DNA of 64,000 bases from Emcibacter sp. (GCF_963675455.1 NZ_OY776217.1:2466001-2530000), one strand, 5' to 3'. Counted from the stretch's first letter, positions 52,831 to 62,626 are shown. Program-made: numbers and translations. The notes: generated by a model from the letters alone, not told the origin.

Positions 52831-55374
52831 TCAGGCGCTTTTCTTGCGCGTGCTTTTTTTCTTGCCCTTGGCGGCACGCGCCTTCAGAAGCTCTACAGCT
52901 TCTTCCATTGTTATATCTTTAGGATCTTTATCCTTCGGAATTGTGGCATTTGTACGTTTATGCTTCACATAAGGTCCGTAACGGCCGTCCATGACCATTA
53001 CCGGTTCCTTGTCTTCCGGATGGGGCCCCAACTCTTTCAGGGCCTCGGGAGCTTTCTTTTTCTTGGCCCCTTCGGCAATCAGTTCGACGGCCCGGTTGAT
53101 GCCCAGCGTGAACACCTCTTCCGGGTCCTTAAGGCTTACAAATACCCGGTTATGGGCCACATAGGGCCCGTAACGGCCGATGGATGTTGTGATCGGCTCA
53201 CCGTCTTCCGGGTGCTTGCCAATTTCCCGCGGCAGGGCCAGAAGCTTGAGCGCACGTTCCAGGTCGATACTGTCCGGGGACATGCCTTTGGGAATGGTGG
53301 AACGTTTCGGTTTTTCTTTTTTATCCGCCGGCTCACCGAGCTGGATATAGGGACCGAATCGGCCGGTGCGCACGGTGACTTCCATGCCGCTTTCCGGATC
53401 AACGCCCAGAACTTTCGGACCGTCCTCGGCCGCGTCCTCGCCATTTTCACCGTTTCCGGTTTTCATATGGCGGGTGTAATTACATTCCGGATAGTTGGAA
53501 CAGCCGATGAAGGCGCCGAACTTGCCGGTTTTCAGGCTGAGCTGGCCTTCCTTGCATTTCGGACAGCTGCGGGGATCGGATCCGTCTTCGCGCTCGGGGA
53601 AGATATAGGGTCCCAGAACATTATTCAGGGTTTCCAGAACCTCGGACACACGCAGGTCCTTGGTGCCTTCCACGGCCTTGCTGAATTCCAGCCAGAAATC
53701 GGCCAGAACCTTTTTCCAGGGGATCTCGCCGGCGGAAACCTTGTCGAGCAGTTCCTCCATGTCGGCGGTGAAGTCATACTGGACATATTTGCCAAAGAAA
53801 TTTTCCAGGAAGGCGACGACCACGCGGCCCTTGTCTTCCGGAATAAAGCGGTTCTTGTCCATGACCACATAATTGCGTTCGCGCAGCACAGACAGGATTG
53901 AGGCATAGGTTGAAGGACGGCCGATGCCGAGCTCTTCCATTTTCTTCACCAGACTGGCTTCTGAATAGCGCGGCGGCGGCTCGGTGAAATGCTGGCTCGC
54001 TTCCACTTTTTCCTGGTTGACGGACTCGCCGTTTGCCAGCTTGGGCAGGCGCTTGCCGTTTTCCTCGTCCTCTTCGTCATCCTTGCCTTCCTGATAGAGT
54101 GTCAGAAAGCCGTCAAAGATCTGGACGGTACCGGTAGCGCGCAGGCCCTGTTTTTTGTCTTCGGACAGCAGGTCCACGGTGGTGCGCTCCATCTGGGTTT
54201 CTGCCATCTGGCAGGCAATTGTCCGCTTCCAGATCAGTTCGTAAAGCCGGGCCTGGTCGTCATCAAGATAACGGGCCATGTCTTTCGGCAGGCGGGTGAG
54301 GTCGGTCGGACGAATGGCTTCATGGGCTTCCTGGGCGTTTTTCGCCTTGGATTTATACATCCGCGGGCTTTTCGGCAAATATTTGTCGCCGAAATCACGG
54401 CCTATGAGGGCCCGGGCGCCCTGAATGGCTTCATTGGCCAGGGTCACGCCGTCTGTACGCATATAGGTGATCAGACCGACGGTTTCACCGCCAAGGTTGG
54501 CGCCTTCATAAAGCTTCTGGGCCGTGCGCATGGTCCGGGTGGCATTGAAGCCGAGCTTGCGGGCCGCTTCCTGCTGCAGGGTGGACGTGGTAAAGGGCGG
54601 CGCCGGGTAACGTTTGGCCGGTTTGCTTTCCACAGACTGTACAGTGAATTGTGCCGCTTCGATTTTGGCCTTGGCCGCATGCGCATCTTTTTCGTTGGTC
54701 AGGGTGAATTTCTGGACCTTTTCACCATCCAGCAGGCTGAGCCGCGCTTCAAAGGGCATGTCCCCGGCACTTTTGAGGCTGGCCAGGATGCTCCAGTATT
54801 CTTCGGCGCGGAAACCTTCGATTTCCAGCTCCCGCTCGCAGATCAGACGCAGGGCTACAGACTGTACACGTCCGGCTGACCGGGAGCCGGGCAGTTTGCG
54901 CCACAGCACGGGCGACAAGGTGAAACCCACAAGATAATCCAGTGCCCGGCGGGCAAGGTAGGCATCCACAAGCTGGCTGTCCACATCGCGTGGGTTTTCC
55001 ATGGCCTTGAGAATGGCGCTTTTGGTGATTTCGTTGAACACCACGCGTTTGATCTTCTGGTCCTTGAGGACGCCGCGCTTGCTCTTCAGTAATTCCAGAA
55101 CGTGCCAGCTGATGGCTTCCCCTTCGCGGTCCGGGTCGGTGGCGAGGATCAGTTCATCGGATTTCTTGGTCGCGTCGGCGATATCCTTGATGCGCTTTTT
55201 ACTGTCGCTGTCGACTTCCCATTCCATGGCGAAATCTTCGTCTGGTTTGACGGAACCGTCCTTGGACGGCAGGTCGCGCACATGACCGAAACTGGCAAGG
55301 ACTTCATAGTCTTTACCAAGATATTTATTAATGGTTTTGGCCTTGGCCGGGGATTCTACAACTACAGTTTTCAT
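52831..55374 (-). CDS. topA: DNA topoisomerase I
   Basis: An 847-residue type IA topoisomerase that relaxes negative supercoils. It starts with the Toprim domain (MKTVVVESPAKAKTINKYLG, DPDREGEAISWH) and has the active-site Tyr in GLITYMRTDG. The C-terminal part has a zinc ribbon (CPKCKEGQL, CSNYPECNY) and several basic topoisomerase repeats (GRYGPYV appears three times), ending in a Lys-rich tail. ATG at 55374 matches the family start; an upstream TTG would add 11 residues without support. Confidence 0.97.
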   Translation of the reverse strand: MKTVVVESPAKAKTINKYLGKDYEVLASFGHVRDLPSKDGSVKPDEDFAMEWEVDSDSKKRIKDIADATKKSDELILATDPDREGEAISWHVLELLKSKRGVLKDQKIKRVVFNEITKSAILKAMENPRDVDSQLVDAYLARRALDYLVGFTLSPVLWRKLPGSRSAGRVQSVALRLICERELEIEGFRAEEYWSILASLKSAGDMPFEARLSLLDGEKVQKFTLTNEKDAHAAKAKIEAAQFTVQSVESKPAKRYPAPPFTTSTLQQEAARKLGFNATRTMRTAQKLYEGANLGGETVGLITYMRTDGVTLANEAIQGARALIGRDFGDKYLPKSPRMYKSKAKNAQEAHEAIRPTDLTRLPKDMARYLDDDQARLYELIWKRTIACQMAETQMERTTVDLLSEDKKQGLRATGTVQIFDGFLTLYQEGKDDEEDEENGKRLPKLANGESVNQEKVEASQHFTEPPPRYSEASLVKKMEELGIGRPSTYASILSVLRERNYVVMDKNRFIPEDKGRVVVAFLENFFGKYVQYDFTADMEELLDKVSAGEIPWKKVLADFWLEFSKAVEGTKDLRVSEVLETLNNVLGPYIFPEREDGSDPRSCPKCKEGQLSLKTGKFGAFIGCSNYPECNYTRHMKTGNGENGEDAAEDGPKVLGVDPESGMEVTVRTGRFGPYIQLGEPADKKEKPKRSTIPKGMSPDSIDLERALKLLALPREIGKHPEDGEPITTSIGRYGPYVAHNRVFVSLKDPEEVFTLGINRAVELIAEGAKKKKAPEALKELGPHPEDKEPVMVMDGRYGPYVKHKRTNATIPKDKDPKDITMEEAVELLKARAAKGKKKSTRKKSA

Positions 55375-55485
55375 GCATTCGGGCTTTGTCTGGATGTTCC
55401 TGGACAAAGAACGGGAGGTTATATGACTTTCCTGCCTGTCTCCGTCGCCGGATATTTACGTAATTTGTCAGGGGTTTAACACAGT

Positions 55486-56610
55486 TTACTTAACAAAAGC
55501 TACCCTGTTTCCCGGATGTCGGACAATTTCGCCGGCAAGTTCAAGCTCCAAAAGGACCGTTTGCAACTCCGCCGGTTCCACATCTGACAATCGGATTAAA
55601 TCGTCTATGGGTACAGCGGTATGGCTTAATTTTTCACGAATTGCAAGCCTTGCCGTTTCAAAAGATGAGGAGGGAAGGTTTTGGTGTGTGGCAGGAATAG
55701 AGGGAAAAATTTCCGCCTGCGGGATGATCCGGCGCTGCTGTTGCATCAGCACATCGAGAATATCCTCAGTCGTCTCTGTGAGTACGGCACCGTCGCGAAT
55801 CAGGGAATTCGGGCCCTTGGCGCGGGGGTCCAGCGGGTGGCCCGGGACGGCAAAAACCTCGCGTCCCTGTTCCGCCGCCTGACGTGCAGTGATCAGGGAT
55901 CCTGAGCGCAGGGTGGCTTCGACCACCAGCACGCCGCATGACAGGCCCGAGATGATGCGGTTGCGCCGGGGAAAGTGCCGGGCCTGGGGCTGGATGCCCA
56001 ACGGCATTTCCGAAACGACCAGTCCTTTTTCGATAATTTCCTCATAAAGCGGGATATTTTCCCGGGGATAGGGTTCATCTATTCCGCCGGCCAGCACGGC
56101 GATGGTGCCGGTGGTGAGAGATCCCTGATGGACGGCTGTGTCAATGCCCCGGGCCATGCCGGACACAATGGTCATATCCTGTTGTCCGAGCTCGAGAGCA
56201 AACTGTTGCGCCAATCGCATGCCGGCGGCCGAGGCATTGCGCGCCCCGACAATACCGAAGCAGGGAGTATGGAAAAGCGCCGTTTTCCCGAGTGCCATCA
56301 GGATGGGCGGTGCACTGTCCGTGACGGCGAGGGGCTGAGGATAAAGCCGGTCGCCAAAAACAATCAGAGTGCCGCCGAGGGCCTCCAGGGTCTCAAGCTC
56401 TTTCTGTAGAGACGCAACAGAGGGAGGAAGCAGGGGTTTCCGGCGGCCGCCGCGACGGGACAGTTCCGGCAACGCCTCAAGGGCGTCTCCTGCAGTGCCA
56501 TATATGACCAGCAATTCCCGGAAGGTAACCGGCCCGACCCGTTCGGTGCGGCAAAGACGCAGACGGTTGAGTTTTTCCTGGTCTGAAAGAGGTGCTGCTT
56601 CTGAAGTCAC
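55486..56610 (-). CDS. dprA: DNA-processing protein DprA
   Basis: A 374-residue Rossmann-fold protein that loads RecA onto incoming single-stranded DNA during transformation. Signatures: FGIVGARNASAAGMRLAQQFA, VSGMARGIDTAVHQGSL, AVLAGGIDEPYPREN and HFPRRNRIISGLSCGVLVVEA, with a C-terminal winged helix. The start is GTG at 56610. It lies 19 bases after plsY and upstream of topA. Confidence 0.95.
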   Translation of the reverse strand: MTSEAAPLSDQEKLNRLRLCRTERVGPVTFRELLVIYGTAGDALEALPELSRRGGRRKPLLPPSVASLQKELETLEALGGTLIVFGDRLYPQPLAVTDSAPPILMALGKTALFHTPCFGIVGARNASAAGMRLAQQFALELGQQDMTIVSGMARGIDTAVHQGSLTTGTIAVLAGGIDEPYPRENIPLYEEIIEKGLVVSEMPLGIQPQARHFPRRNRIISGLSCGVLVVEATLRSGSLITARQAAEQGREVFAVPGHPLDPRAKGPNSLIRDGAVLTETTEDILDVLMQQQRRIIPQAEIFPSIPATHQNLPSSSFETARLAIREKLSHTAVPIDDLIRLSDVEPAELQTVLLELELAGEIVRHPGNRVAFVK

Positions 56611-56629
56611 ATAAAGTCCCGGGTTAGGT

Positions 56630-57226
56630 TCAGGACTTTTTACCGATCCTCGGCTCGGTGCCCTGAAGCAGGCGTTTGATATTGTCCTTGTGTCGAAGGA
56701 AGATCAGCAAACACAATACGCAACTTAAAGTAGCAAGTCCAGTCCCCGATACATAATAAGCGTAAATTGGGGATAGCAGGGCGGCGACCAGCGCCGACAG
56801 GGAAGATATGCGGAAGACCAGGGCGGTGACAAACCAGGTCAGGCAGCAGGCAATGCCCACGGGCCAGCTCAGCGCCAGCAGAGTGCCTAGAAAAGTGGCC
56901 ACACCCTTGCCGCCCCTGAATTTCAGCCACACCGGATAAATATGGCCGATAAAAGCTGCGCCCCCGGCGAAAAGGCCGGCGCCCGGCGCGAGATATTCAG
57001 CCAGCAGGGCGGCACCCGCTCCCTTGCCGCCGTCCAGGATCAGGGTCAGTAAGGCGAGCCACTTGTTGCCGGTACGCAAGACGTTGGTTGCACCGATATT
57101 ACCCGATCCGATGTTGCGGATGTCTCCCTGTCCGGCCAACCGCGTCAGAATCATACCGAACGGCATACTGCCAAGCAGATAGCCGCCTGCGAGGGCAGCG
57201 GCCAGGGCGTTGGGAGAAAGATCCAT
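56630..57226 (-). CDS. plsY: Acyl-phosphate:glycerol-3-phosphate acyltransferase PlsY
   Basis: A 198-residue inner-membrane enzyme with five membrane helices that starts phospholipid synthesis. The three PlsY motifs are visible: GSMPFG, GSGNIGATNVLRTGNK and GHIYPVWLKFRGGKGVATFLG. It starts 9 bases after the dihydroorotase-like gene. Confidence 0.96.
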   Translation of the reverse strand: MDLSPNALAAALAGGYLLGSMPFGMILTRLAGQGDIRNIGSGNIGATNVLRTGNKWLALLTLILDGGKGAGAALLAEYLAPGAGLFAGGAAFIGHIYPVWLKFRGGKGVATFLGTLLALSWPVGIACCLTWFVTALVFRISSLSALVAALLSPIYAYYVSGTGLATLSCVLCLLIFLRHKDNIKRLLQGTEPRIGKKS

Positions 57227-57235
57227 ATCGATATC

Positions 57236-58522
57236 CTATCCCTTATATTCAAAGACGGTTTTGCCGTCGACAACGGTGCGTAGCACGCGCCCCTGGACCG
57301 GTTTGGTATCGAAAGGCGTATTTTTGGTGACGCTGACCAGTTTGTCCGCATCGATGCGATAGGGGATATTCAGGTCAAACAGGCACAGGTCAGCCGGGGC
57401 GCCTTCTTTCAGGACACCACTGTCGAGGCCCAGAATGCGGGCCGGATTGACAGTCATTTTTTCAAGGATCGACAAAAGACCCATCTGGCCGTTGTGATAC
57501 ATTTCCAGGGTCACCGGCAACATGGTTTCCAGCCCGACGACGCCGGCTTCCGCCTGTTCGAACGGCACCCGTTTGCTTTCGGGATCTTCGGGGTCATGGC
57601 TGCTGACAATCACGTCAATGATGCCGTCTTTCAGCGCCTCGACCACGGCCACCCGGTCTTCTTCGGCACGCAGGGGCGGGGAAACCTTGGCGAAGGTCCG
57701 ATAATCCTCGATGGCGAACTCGTTCAATGCAAGATGGGCGACGGAGACACCGGCCGTGACCTTCAAGCCGCTGTCTTTGGCTGCCTTCATCACGTCAATG
57801 CTGTCCCGGCAGGTGATCTGGGCAGCATGGTAGCGGGTTTCTATTTTGCGCAGCAGGCGCAGATCCCGTTCCAGCATGATGGTTTCGGCCTCTGTCGGAA
57901 TACCAGGCAGGCCCAGCCGTGTCGCAAGCTCACCTGAATTCATGCAGCCGCTACCGGTCAGGCTGGGTTCGGCCAGATGCTGGATCAGAAGGGCGTCGAA
58001 ATATTTCATATATTTGAGGATACGCACCATCAGTGAAGCGTCGCCAATACTGATATTGCCGTCGGTGAAGGCATGAATGCCGGCCCGGCTCATCAGTCCG
58101 ATTTCGGTCATTTCCTCGCCAGCAAGCTGTTTGGTAGCGGCGGGCAGGGGGATGAAATTTACCGCCGCATCCCGGGCCCGGCTCATCAGATATTCCACCC
58201 GGGCCAGGTCATCAATGATGGGGGAGGTCACAGGCTGGACGCAGACAGTGGTCACCCCGCCCGCAGCGGCGGCTTCACCGGTGTTATGAATGGTGTCGCG
58301 ATAGTCGGCGCCGGGAATGCCGACAAAGACCCGCATGTCGATCAGGCCGGGGGCCAGGCAGTGACCGCCACAATCAATCGTTTCGATGTTGCCTTCGGGA
58401 AGGTTGATTTTTTCACCAAGGGCTTTGATTTTGCCTTTGGAGGTCAAAAGCTGGCCGTTGATGTCCAGTCCGGTGGCCGGGTCAAGCAGGCGGGCGTTAT
58501 CATACAGAATATGGCGTGTCAT
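57236..58522 (-). CDS. Dihydroorotase-like protein, probably non-catalytic (PyrC'/PyrX type)
   Basis: A 428-residue protein of the type I dihydroorotase family, which closes the pyrimidine ring from carbamoyl aspartate. The overall fold is clear (CLAPGLIDM, AAAAGGVTTVCVQPVTSP, VSSHDPEDPESKRVPF, DLNIPYRIDADKLVS). The metal-binding HxH normally found after PGLIDM is replaced by Arg64-Val-Phe66. Enzymes of this kind beside pyrB are known in Pseudomonas (PyrC') as inactive partners of aspartate carbamoyltransferase. It overlaps pyrB by four bases (ATGA), consistent with making a complex. A catalytic pyrC should then exist elsewhere. Confidence 0.88.
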   Translation of the reverse strand: MTRHILYDNARLLDPATGLDINGQLLTSKGKIKALGEKINLPEGNIETIDCGGHCLAPGLIDMRVFVGIPGADYRDTIHNTGEAAAAGGVTTVCVQPVTSPIIDDLARVEYLMSRARDAAVNFIPLPAATKQLAGEEMTEIGLMSRAGIHAFTDGNISIGDASLMVRILKYMKYFDALLIQHLAEPSLTGSGCMNSGELATRLGLPGIPTEAETIMLERDLRLLRKIETRYHAAQITCRDSIDVMKAAKDSGLKVTAGVSVAHLALNEFAIEDYRTFAKVSPPLRAEEDRVAVVEALKDGIIDVIVSSHDPEDPESKRVPFEQAEAGVVGLETMLPVTLEMYHNGQMGLLSILEKMTVNPARILGLDSGVLKEGAPADLCLFDLNIPYRIDADKLVSVTKNTPFDTKPVQGRVLRTVVDGKTVFEYKG

Positions 58523-59508
58523 TGTTCCATCTCCTGCTCTTTGGCGCGTTTTTCACGGGTCAGCAGGTCGAGGCAGGCCATGCGCACGGCAACACCCATT
58601 TCCACCTGTTCCTGGATCGCGCTGCGGGTCAGATCGTCAGCCACGGCGGCATCAATTTCCACGCCCCGGTTCATGGGGCCGGGATGCATGATCAACGCAT
58701 CCCCTTTTGCCACACTCAGTTTGTCGTAGTCGAGGCCATAGAGGGTGAAATATTCGCTGATGGAGGGGAAGTAGCCACCCTTCATTCGTTCAGTCTGTAC
58801 CCGAAGCATCATGACAATGTCGCAGTCCTTGAGCCCTTCTTTCATATCATGGAAGACCTCCACGCCCAGTCGTTCAGCCTTCGCCGGGATCAGCGTCGGC
58901 GGGCCGATCAATCGCACCCGTGCGCCCATCGTGGTCAGCAGGTGGATGTTGGAGCGGGCGACCCGGCTGTGGGCAATATCGCCGCAGATAGCAACGGTCA
59001 GGCGGGCAAGGCGTCCCTTGCGGCGGCGGATGGTCATGGCATCCAGCAGGGCCTGGGTCGGATGTTCGTGTCGGCCGTCTCCGGCATTGAGCACCGCGCA
59101 GTCAACTTTCTGGCTGAGCAGATTGACAGCACCGGACTGGTCGTGGCGCACCACCAGAAGGTCAGGCTGCATGGCGTTGAGGGTCAGGGCGGTATCGAGC
59201 AGGGTTTCACCCTTTTTCAGGGACGAGGTTGACGTCGACATATTGATCACATCCGCGCCCAGCCGTTTACCGGCCAGTTCAAAGGACATGCGTGTCCGGG
59301 TCGAGTTCTCAAAAAACAGATTTATCTGGGTCAGGCCGCGCAGTATGCTTTTTTTCTTGTTGGTCTGGCGGTTCTGTTCCGCATAGAGGTCCGCCACATT
59401 GAGGATCTGGGTGATTTCCTTTTCCTTGAGTCCTTCTATTCCCAATAGGTGTTTGTGTGGGAAAAGCTCGGTCGTCGCCGGGGAGGAGGATAAGGCGGCC
59501 TTTGACAT
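58519..59508 (-). CDS. pyrB: Aspartate carbamoyltransferase catalytic subunit
   Basis: A 329-residue enzyme that joins carbamoyl phosphate and aspartate, the first committed step to pyrimidines. Carbamoyl phosphate binds at Ser69-Thr-Arg-Thr-Arg73 in FENSTRTRMSFELAG; other signatures are DGRHEHPTQALLDAMTI and HPGPMNRGVEI. No pyrI regulatory gene lies nearby; it more likely pairs with the following dihydroorotase-like protein. Confidence 0.96.
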   Translation of the reverse strand: MSKAALSSSPATTELFPHKHLLGIEGLKEKEITQILNVADLYAEQNRQTNKKKSILRGLTQINLFFENSTRTRMSFELAGKRLGADVINMSTSTSSLKKGETLLDTALTLNAMQPDLLVVRHDQSGAVNLLSQKVDCAVLNAGDGRHEHPTQALLDAMTIRRRKGRLARLTVAICGDIAHSRVARSNIHLLTTMGARVRLIGPPTLIPAKAERLGVEVFHDMKEGLKDCDIVMMLRVQTERMKGGYFPSISEYFTLYGLDYDKLSVAKGDALIMHPGPMNRGVEIDAAVADDLTRSAIQEQVEMGVAVRMACLDLLTREKRAKEQEMEQ

Positions 59509-59608
59509 GCTTCAGTCCTTGTATGTTATCATTCTCACTGAAGAGCTATTTTATATGGGCTTTTATCAGTGCAGGCAAGAAGAGTTTCCCCGGAGGGCAA
59601 TATCTGAT

Positions 59609-60070
59609 TTAGAGGCGGGACAGATGATCCAGGGCGCCCTGCAGAATATAGGCGGCAGCCATCTTGTCGACCAGCTCACTGCGCCGTTTCCGGCTGGCAT
59701 CTGCCTCCAGCAGCGTCCGGGTCACCGCCATGGTTGACATCCGTTCATCCCAGAGGACGATGGGGATATCGATTTTTCCCTGTATGTTGGTGGCGAACTG
59801 CCGTGTCGACTGGCAACGGGGGCCTTCCGAACCGTCCATGTTCATAGGCAGGCCAAGCACCAGACCACCGACATTCTGCTCGCGAATGATCTGCAGCAGC
59901 CGTTCCGAGTCTGTGGTGAATTTCTTGCGCTTTATGGTTTCCATCGGACTGGCAATGCTTAGCATGATATCCGACAGGGCAAGGCCGATGGTCTTGCTGC
60001 CCAGGTCCAGGCCGAGCAGGCGCTGCCCGGTTTTAAGCTTCTCTTTGAGATCTCTGATGTCTGTTATCAT
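59609..60070 (-). CDS. ruvX: RuvX/YqgF putative Holliday junction resolvase or pre-16S rRNA nuclease
   Basis: A 153-residue RNase H-fold nuclease: LLGLDLGSKTIGLALSD carries the first catalytic Asp, VLGLPMNMDGSEGPRC and WDERMST the others. YqgF is involved in 5' maturation of 16S rRNA in E. coli. A 100-base gap separates it from pyrB, and it is divergent from thiC. Confidence 0.94.
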   Translation of the reverse strand: MITDIRDLKEKLKTGQRLLGLDLGSKTIGLALSDIMLSIASPMETIKRKKFTTDSERLLQIIREQNVGGLVLGLPMNMDGSEGPRCQSTRQFATNIQGKIDIPIVLWDERMSTMAVTRTLLEADASRKRRSELVDKMAAAYILQGALDHLSRL

Positions 60071-60111
60071 GGGCCCTAGATAGACTGTTTGCGGATATTT
60101 TCAATATTTTC

Positions 60112-60241
60112 TTGAATTCCCCGATGCTTTCCATATCTAATGGGCCAGAAAATTCCTAGGGGTGCCGATGTGGCTGAGAAACGAAACTGATCGTTGACCC
60201 TTAGAACCTGATCCGGGTGATACCGGCGGAGGGAAGGAATT
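60112..60241 (+). promoter_or_regulatory. TPP riboswitch and promoter of thiC
   Basis: The thi-box elements are present: GGGGTGCC (60159-60166), GGCTGAGA (60172-60179), ACCCTTAGAACCTGATC (60197-60213) and ACCGGCGGAGGGAA. Thiamine pyrophosphate binding would hide the ribosome-binding site or end the transcript. A probable promoter is TTGAAT (60112-60117) with TATCTA (60134-60139). Confidence 0.96.
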
Positions 60242-60320
60242 GTCAGAGCTGAGAAGCAAAAACAGTCCCTTCAGTACCGCTTATCGACCGGATCCCAGAT
60301 TTAACTGACGGGAGACCCTG

Positions 60321-62171
60321 ATGAATATCGCTACAAAACCGGAAAAAATGGAAGTCACGACCGGGCCGCTGCCGGCCTCACGCAAGGTCTATATGCCGGG
60401 AACGGTGGCGGATACGATCCGGGTGCCCATGCGGGAAATCGACCTGCATCCGTCAGCCAATGAAAAACCGGTGCCTGTCTATGATACCTCCGGTCCCTAC
60501 ACCGATCCCGCGGTCGAGATTGACATTTATAAAGGCCTGAGCCGGACTCGCCAGGAGTGGGTCATTTCCCGCGGCGATGTCGAGGAATATGAAGGCCGGG
60601 ACATCAAACCGGAAGATAACGGCAATGCCTCCGGCAAATATCTGGCCCAGGAATTTCCGGTCAGACACAAGCCGCTGAAGGCAAAAGACGGCCACGCGGT
60701 AACCCAGATGGCTTACGCGCGGCGCGGCATTATAACACCGGAAATGGAATATATTGCCATTCGCGAGAATATGGCCCGGGCCGAACTGGCGGAAAATTAC
60801 ACCCCCGATGAATATGCGGAAAGCTTCGGCGCCAGCATCCCGGAACAGATCACGGCGGAGTTTGTGCGTGACGAGATCGCCCGCGGCCGCGCCATCATTC
60901 CCTGCAATATCAACCACCCGGAACTGGAGCCGATGATCATCGGCCGCAACTTCCTGGTCAAGATCAACGCCAATATCGGCAACAGCGCCGTGGCGTCGTC
61001 TATCGCCGAGGAAGTGGAAAAGATGGTCTGGTCGACCCGCTGGGGCGCCGACACGGTGATGGACCTCAGCACCGGCCGTAACATCCACAACACCCGCGAA
61101 TGGATTATCCGCAACTCACCGGTGCCGATCGGCACCGTGCCGATCTACCAGGCGCTGGAAAAAGTCAACGGCGTGGCCGAAGACCTGACCTGGGAGGTCT
61201 TCCGGGATACGCTTATTGAACAGGCCGAGCAGGGGGTGGATTATTTCACCATCCATGCCGGCGTGTTGCTGCGTTATGTGCCCATGACCGCCAAGCGCGT
61301 GACCGGTATTGTCAGCCGCGGCGGCTCCATCATGGCGAAATGGTGCCTGGCCCACCATAAGGAGAATTTCCTCTATACCCATTTCGAGGACATCTGCGAA
61401 ATCATGAAGGCCTATGACGTGAGCTTCTCGCTTGGTGACGGCCTGCGTCCGGGTTCCATCGCAGACGCCAATGACGAAGCCCAGTTCGGCGAACTGGAAA
61501 CCCTCGGTGAACTAACCAAAATCGCCTGGAAGCATGACGTTCAGGTGATGATCGAGGGGCCGGGCCATGTGCCCATGCACAAGATCAAGGTCAACATGGA
61601 CAAACAACTCAAGGAATGCCACGAGGCGCCCTTCTATACGCTTGGCCCGCTGACGACCGACATTGCGCCGGGCTATGATCATATCACCAGCGGCATCGGC
61701 GCCGCCATGATCGGCTGGTTCGGCTGTGCCATGCTGTGTTATGTGACACCGAAGGAACATCTGGGGCTGCCGGACCGGGATGATGTGAAGGTGGGTGTGA
61801 TCACCTACAAGATCGCCGCCCATGCAGCTGACCTGGCGAAGGGTCATCCGGGGGCGCAGATCCGCGACGACGCTCTGTCACGGGCCCGCTTTGACTTCCG
61901 CTGGGAAGACCAGTTCAACCTGGCGCTCGATCCGGAAAAGGCGCGGGAATATCATGATGCGACCCTGCCCAAGGAAGCCCACAAGGTGGCGCATTTCTGT
62001 TCCATGTGCGGACCCAAGTTCTGCTCCATGAAGATTTCGCAGGAAGTGCGGGACTTTGCGGCGCAGAAGAACCAGGAAGGCATGATCGAGATGTCGAAGA
62101 AATTCCGTGAAAGCGGGGCCGAGATCTATCAAACGGTTGATGCCAACAAGGAGGCCAACAAGGCGCTTTGA
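60321..62171 (+). CDS. thiC: Phosphomethylpyrimidine synthase ThiC
   Basis: A 616-residue radical-SAM-type enzyme that rearranges aminoimidazole ribotide to the thiamine pyrimidine HMP-P. Signatures: MAYARRGIITPEMEYIAIREN, NIGNSAVASSIAEEVEKM, SLGDGLRPGSIADANDEAQF, and the C-terminal [4Fe-4S] motif CSMCGPKFCS (Cys-x2-Cys-x4-Cys). GGGAGA precedes the ATG. It is preceded by a TPP riboswitch. Confidence 0.97.
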   Translation: MNIATKPEKMEVTTGPLPASRKVYMPGTVADTIRVPMREIDLHPSANEKPVPVYDTSGPYTDPAVEIDIYKGLSRTRQEWVISRGDVEEYEGRDIKPEDNGNASGKYLAQEFPVRHKPLKAKDGHAVTQMAYARRGIITPEMEYIAIRENMARAELAENYTPDEYAESFGASIPEQITAEFVRDEIARGRAIIPCNINHPELEPMIIGRNFLVKINANIGNSAVASSIAEEVEKMVWSTRWGADTVMDLSTGRNIHNTREWIIRNSPVPIGTVPIYQALEKVNGVAEDLTWEVFRDTLIEQAEQGVDYFTIHAGVLLRYVPMTAKRVTGIVSRGGSIMAKWCLAHHKENFLYTHFEDICEIMKAYDVSFSLGDGLRPGSIADANDEAQFGELETLGELTKIAWKHDVQVMIEGPGHVPMHKIKVNMDKQLKECHEAPFYTLGPLTTDIAPGYDHITSGIGAAMIGWFGCAMLCYVTPKEHLGLPDRDDVKVGVITYKIAAHAADLAKGHPGAQIRDDALSRARFDFRWEDQFNLALDPEKAREYHDATLPKEAHKVAHFCSMCGPKFCSMKISQEVRDFAAQKNQEGMIEMSKKFRESGAEIYQTVDANKEANKAL

Positions 62172-62626
62172 TTATTTTTTACGACAGAATTTAAAAGCCC
62201 GGTTCTGCCGGGTTTTTTTATTTCAGTTCGATACTCATGATCCGGATCGGCAGCAGAGAGACTGGCGAGAACTTCGTCAGTGGCAATGTTTCTGAAATCC
62301 TCGTCTGTGACAATGTCGATGTAGACTTTCTGCGCAAGTATATTTTCGAGTAAAGCCCCTGCCTGATCCACATGAGTGTTAAGGAGGTAAGCACGAAGCA
62401 GGTTTTTTTGCACCGCCAGGTTATAGGGGCGTGCCACTGACAATTTGATCATGAATTCTTCAAACTGGAGATATTTCTGGCGGTTATATGACTCCATGGC
62501 AGTATCCCAAAGGCCTGAGACATCTTCCGCAAGGGCGATTGGCGGGAACAGGATGGTACTGATCAGGGAGATGAGAATCTTTGCGACGATGCCTTTTTTT
62601 ATCAAAAAATTCCGATATTTTTGCAT
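62129..62626 (-). pseudogene. Decayed secreted TPR-like protein fragment
   Basis: Residues 1-33 are a signal peptide (ILISLISTILFPPIALA) and residues 40-125 resemble a TPR-like helical domain: YNRQKYLQFEEFMIKLSVARPYNLAVQKNLLRAYLLNTHVDQAGALLENIL, then VTDEDFRNIATDEVLASL. That arrangement is the N-terminal half of larger proteins carrying TPR plus an SMP-30/NHL-like propeller. The remainder of the frame reads through the thiC terminator and into thiC, so it is not a real protein end. In a different frame the segment before the terminator would give a stop (SIELK then TAA). A truncated or frameshifted remnant is most likely. Confidence 0.5.
62194..62218. terminator. Terminator between thiC and the converging remnant
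   Basis: CCCGG and CCGGG around TTCTG, extended by A/T pairs and followed by TTTTTTT. A-run and T-run on both sides allow it to act in both directions. The open frame of the opposite-strand remnant runs through it, a sign that this frame is not a natural gene end. Confidence 0.82.

Noticed and set aside
52798..53901. Open frame opposite topA with Phe-rich translation
   Set aside because: An antisense shadow of topA; the hydrophobic look comes from reversed Lys codons.
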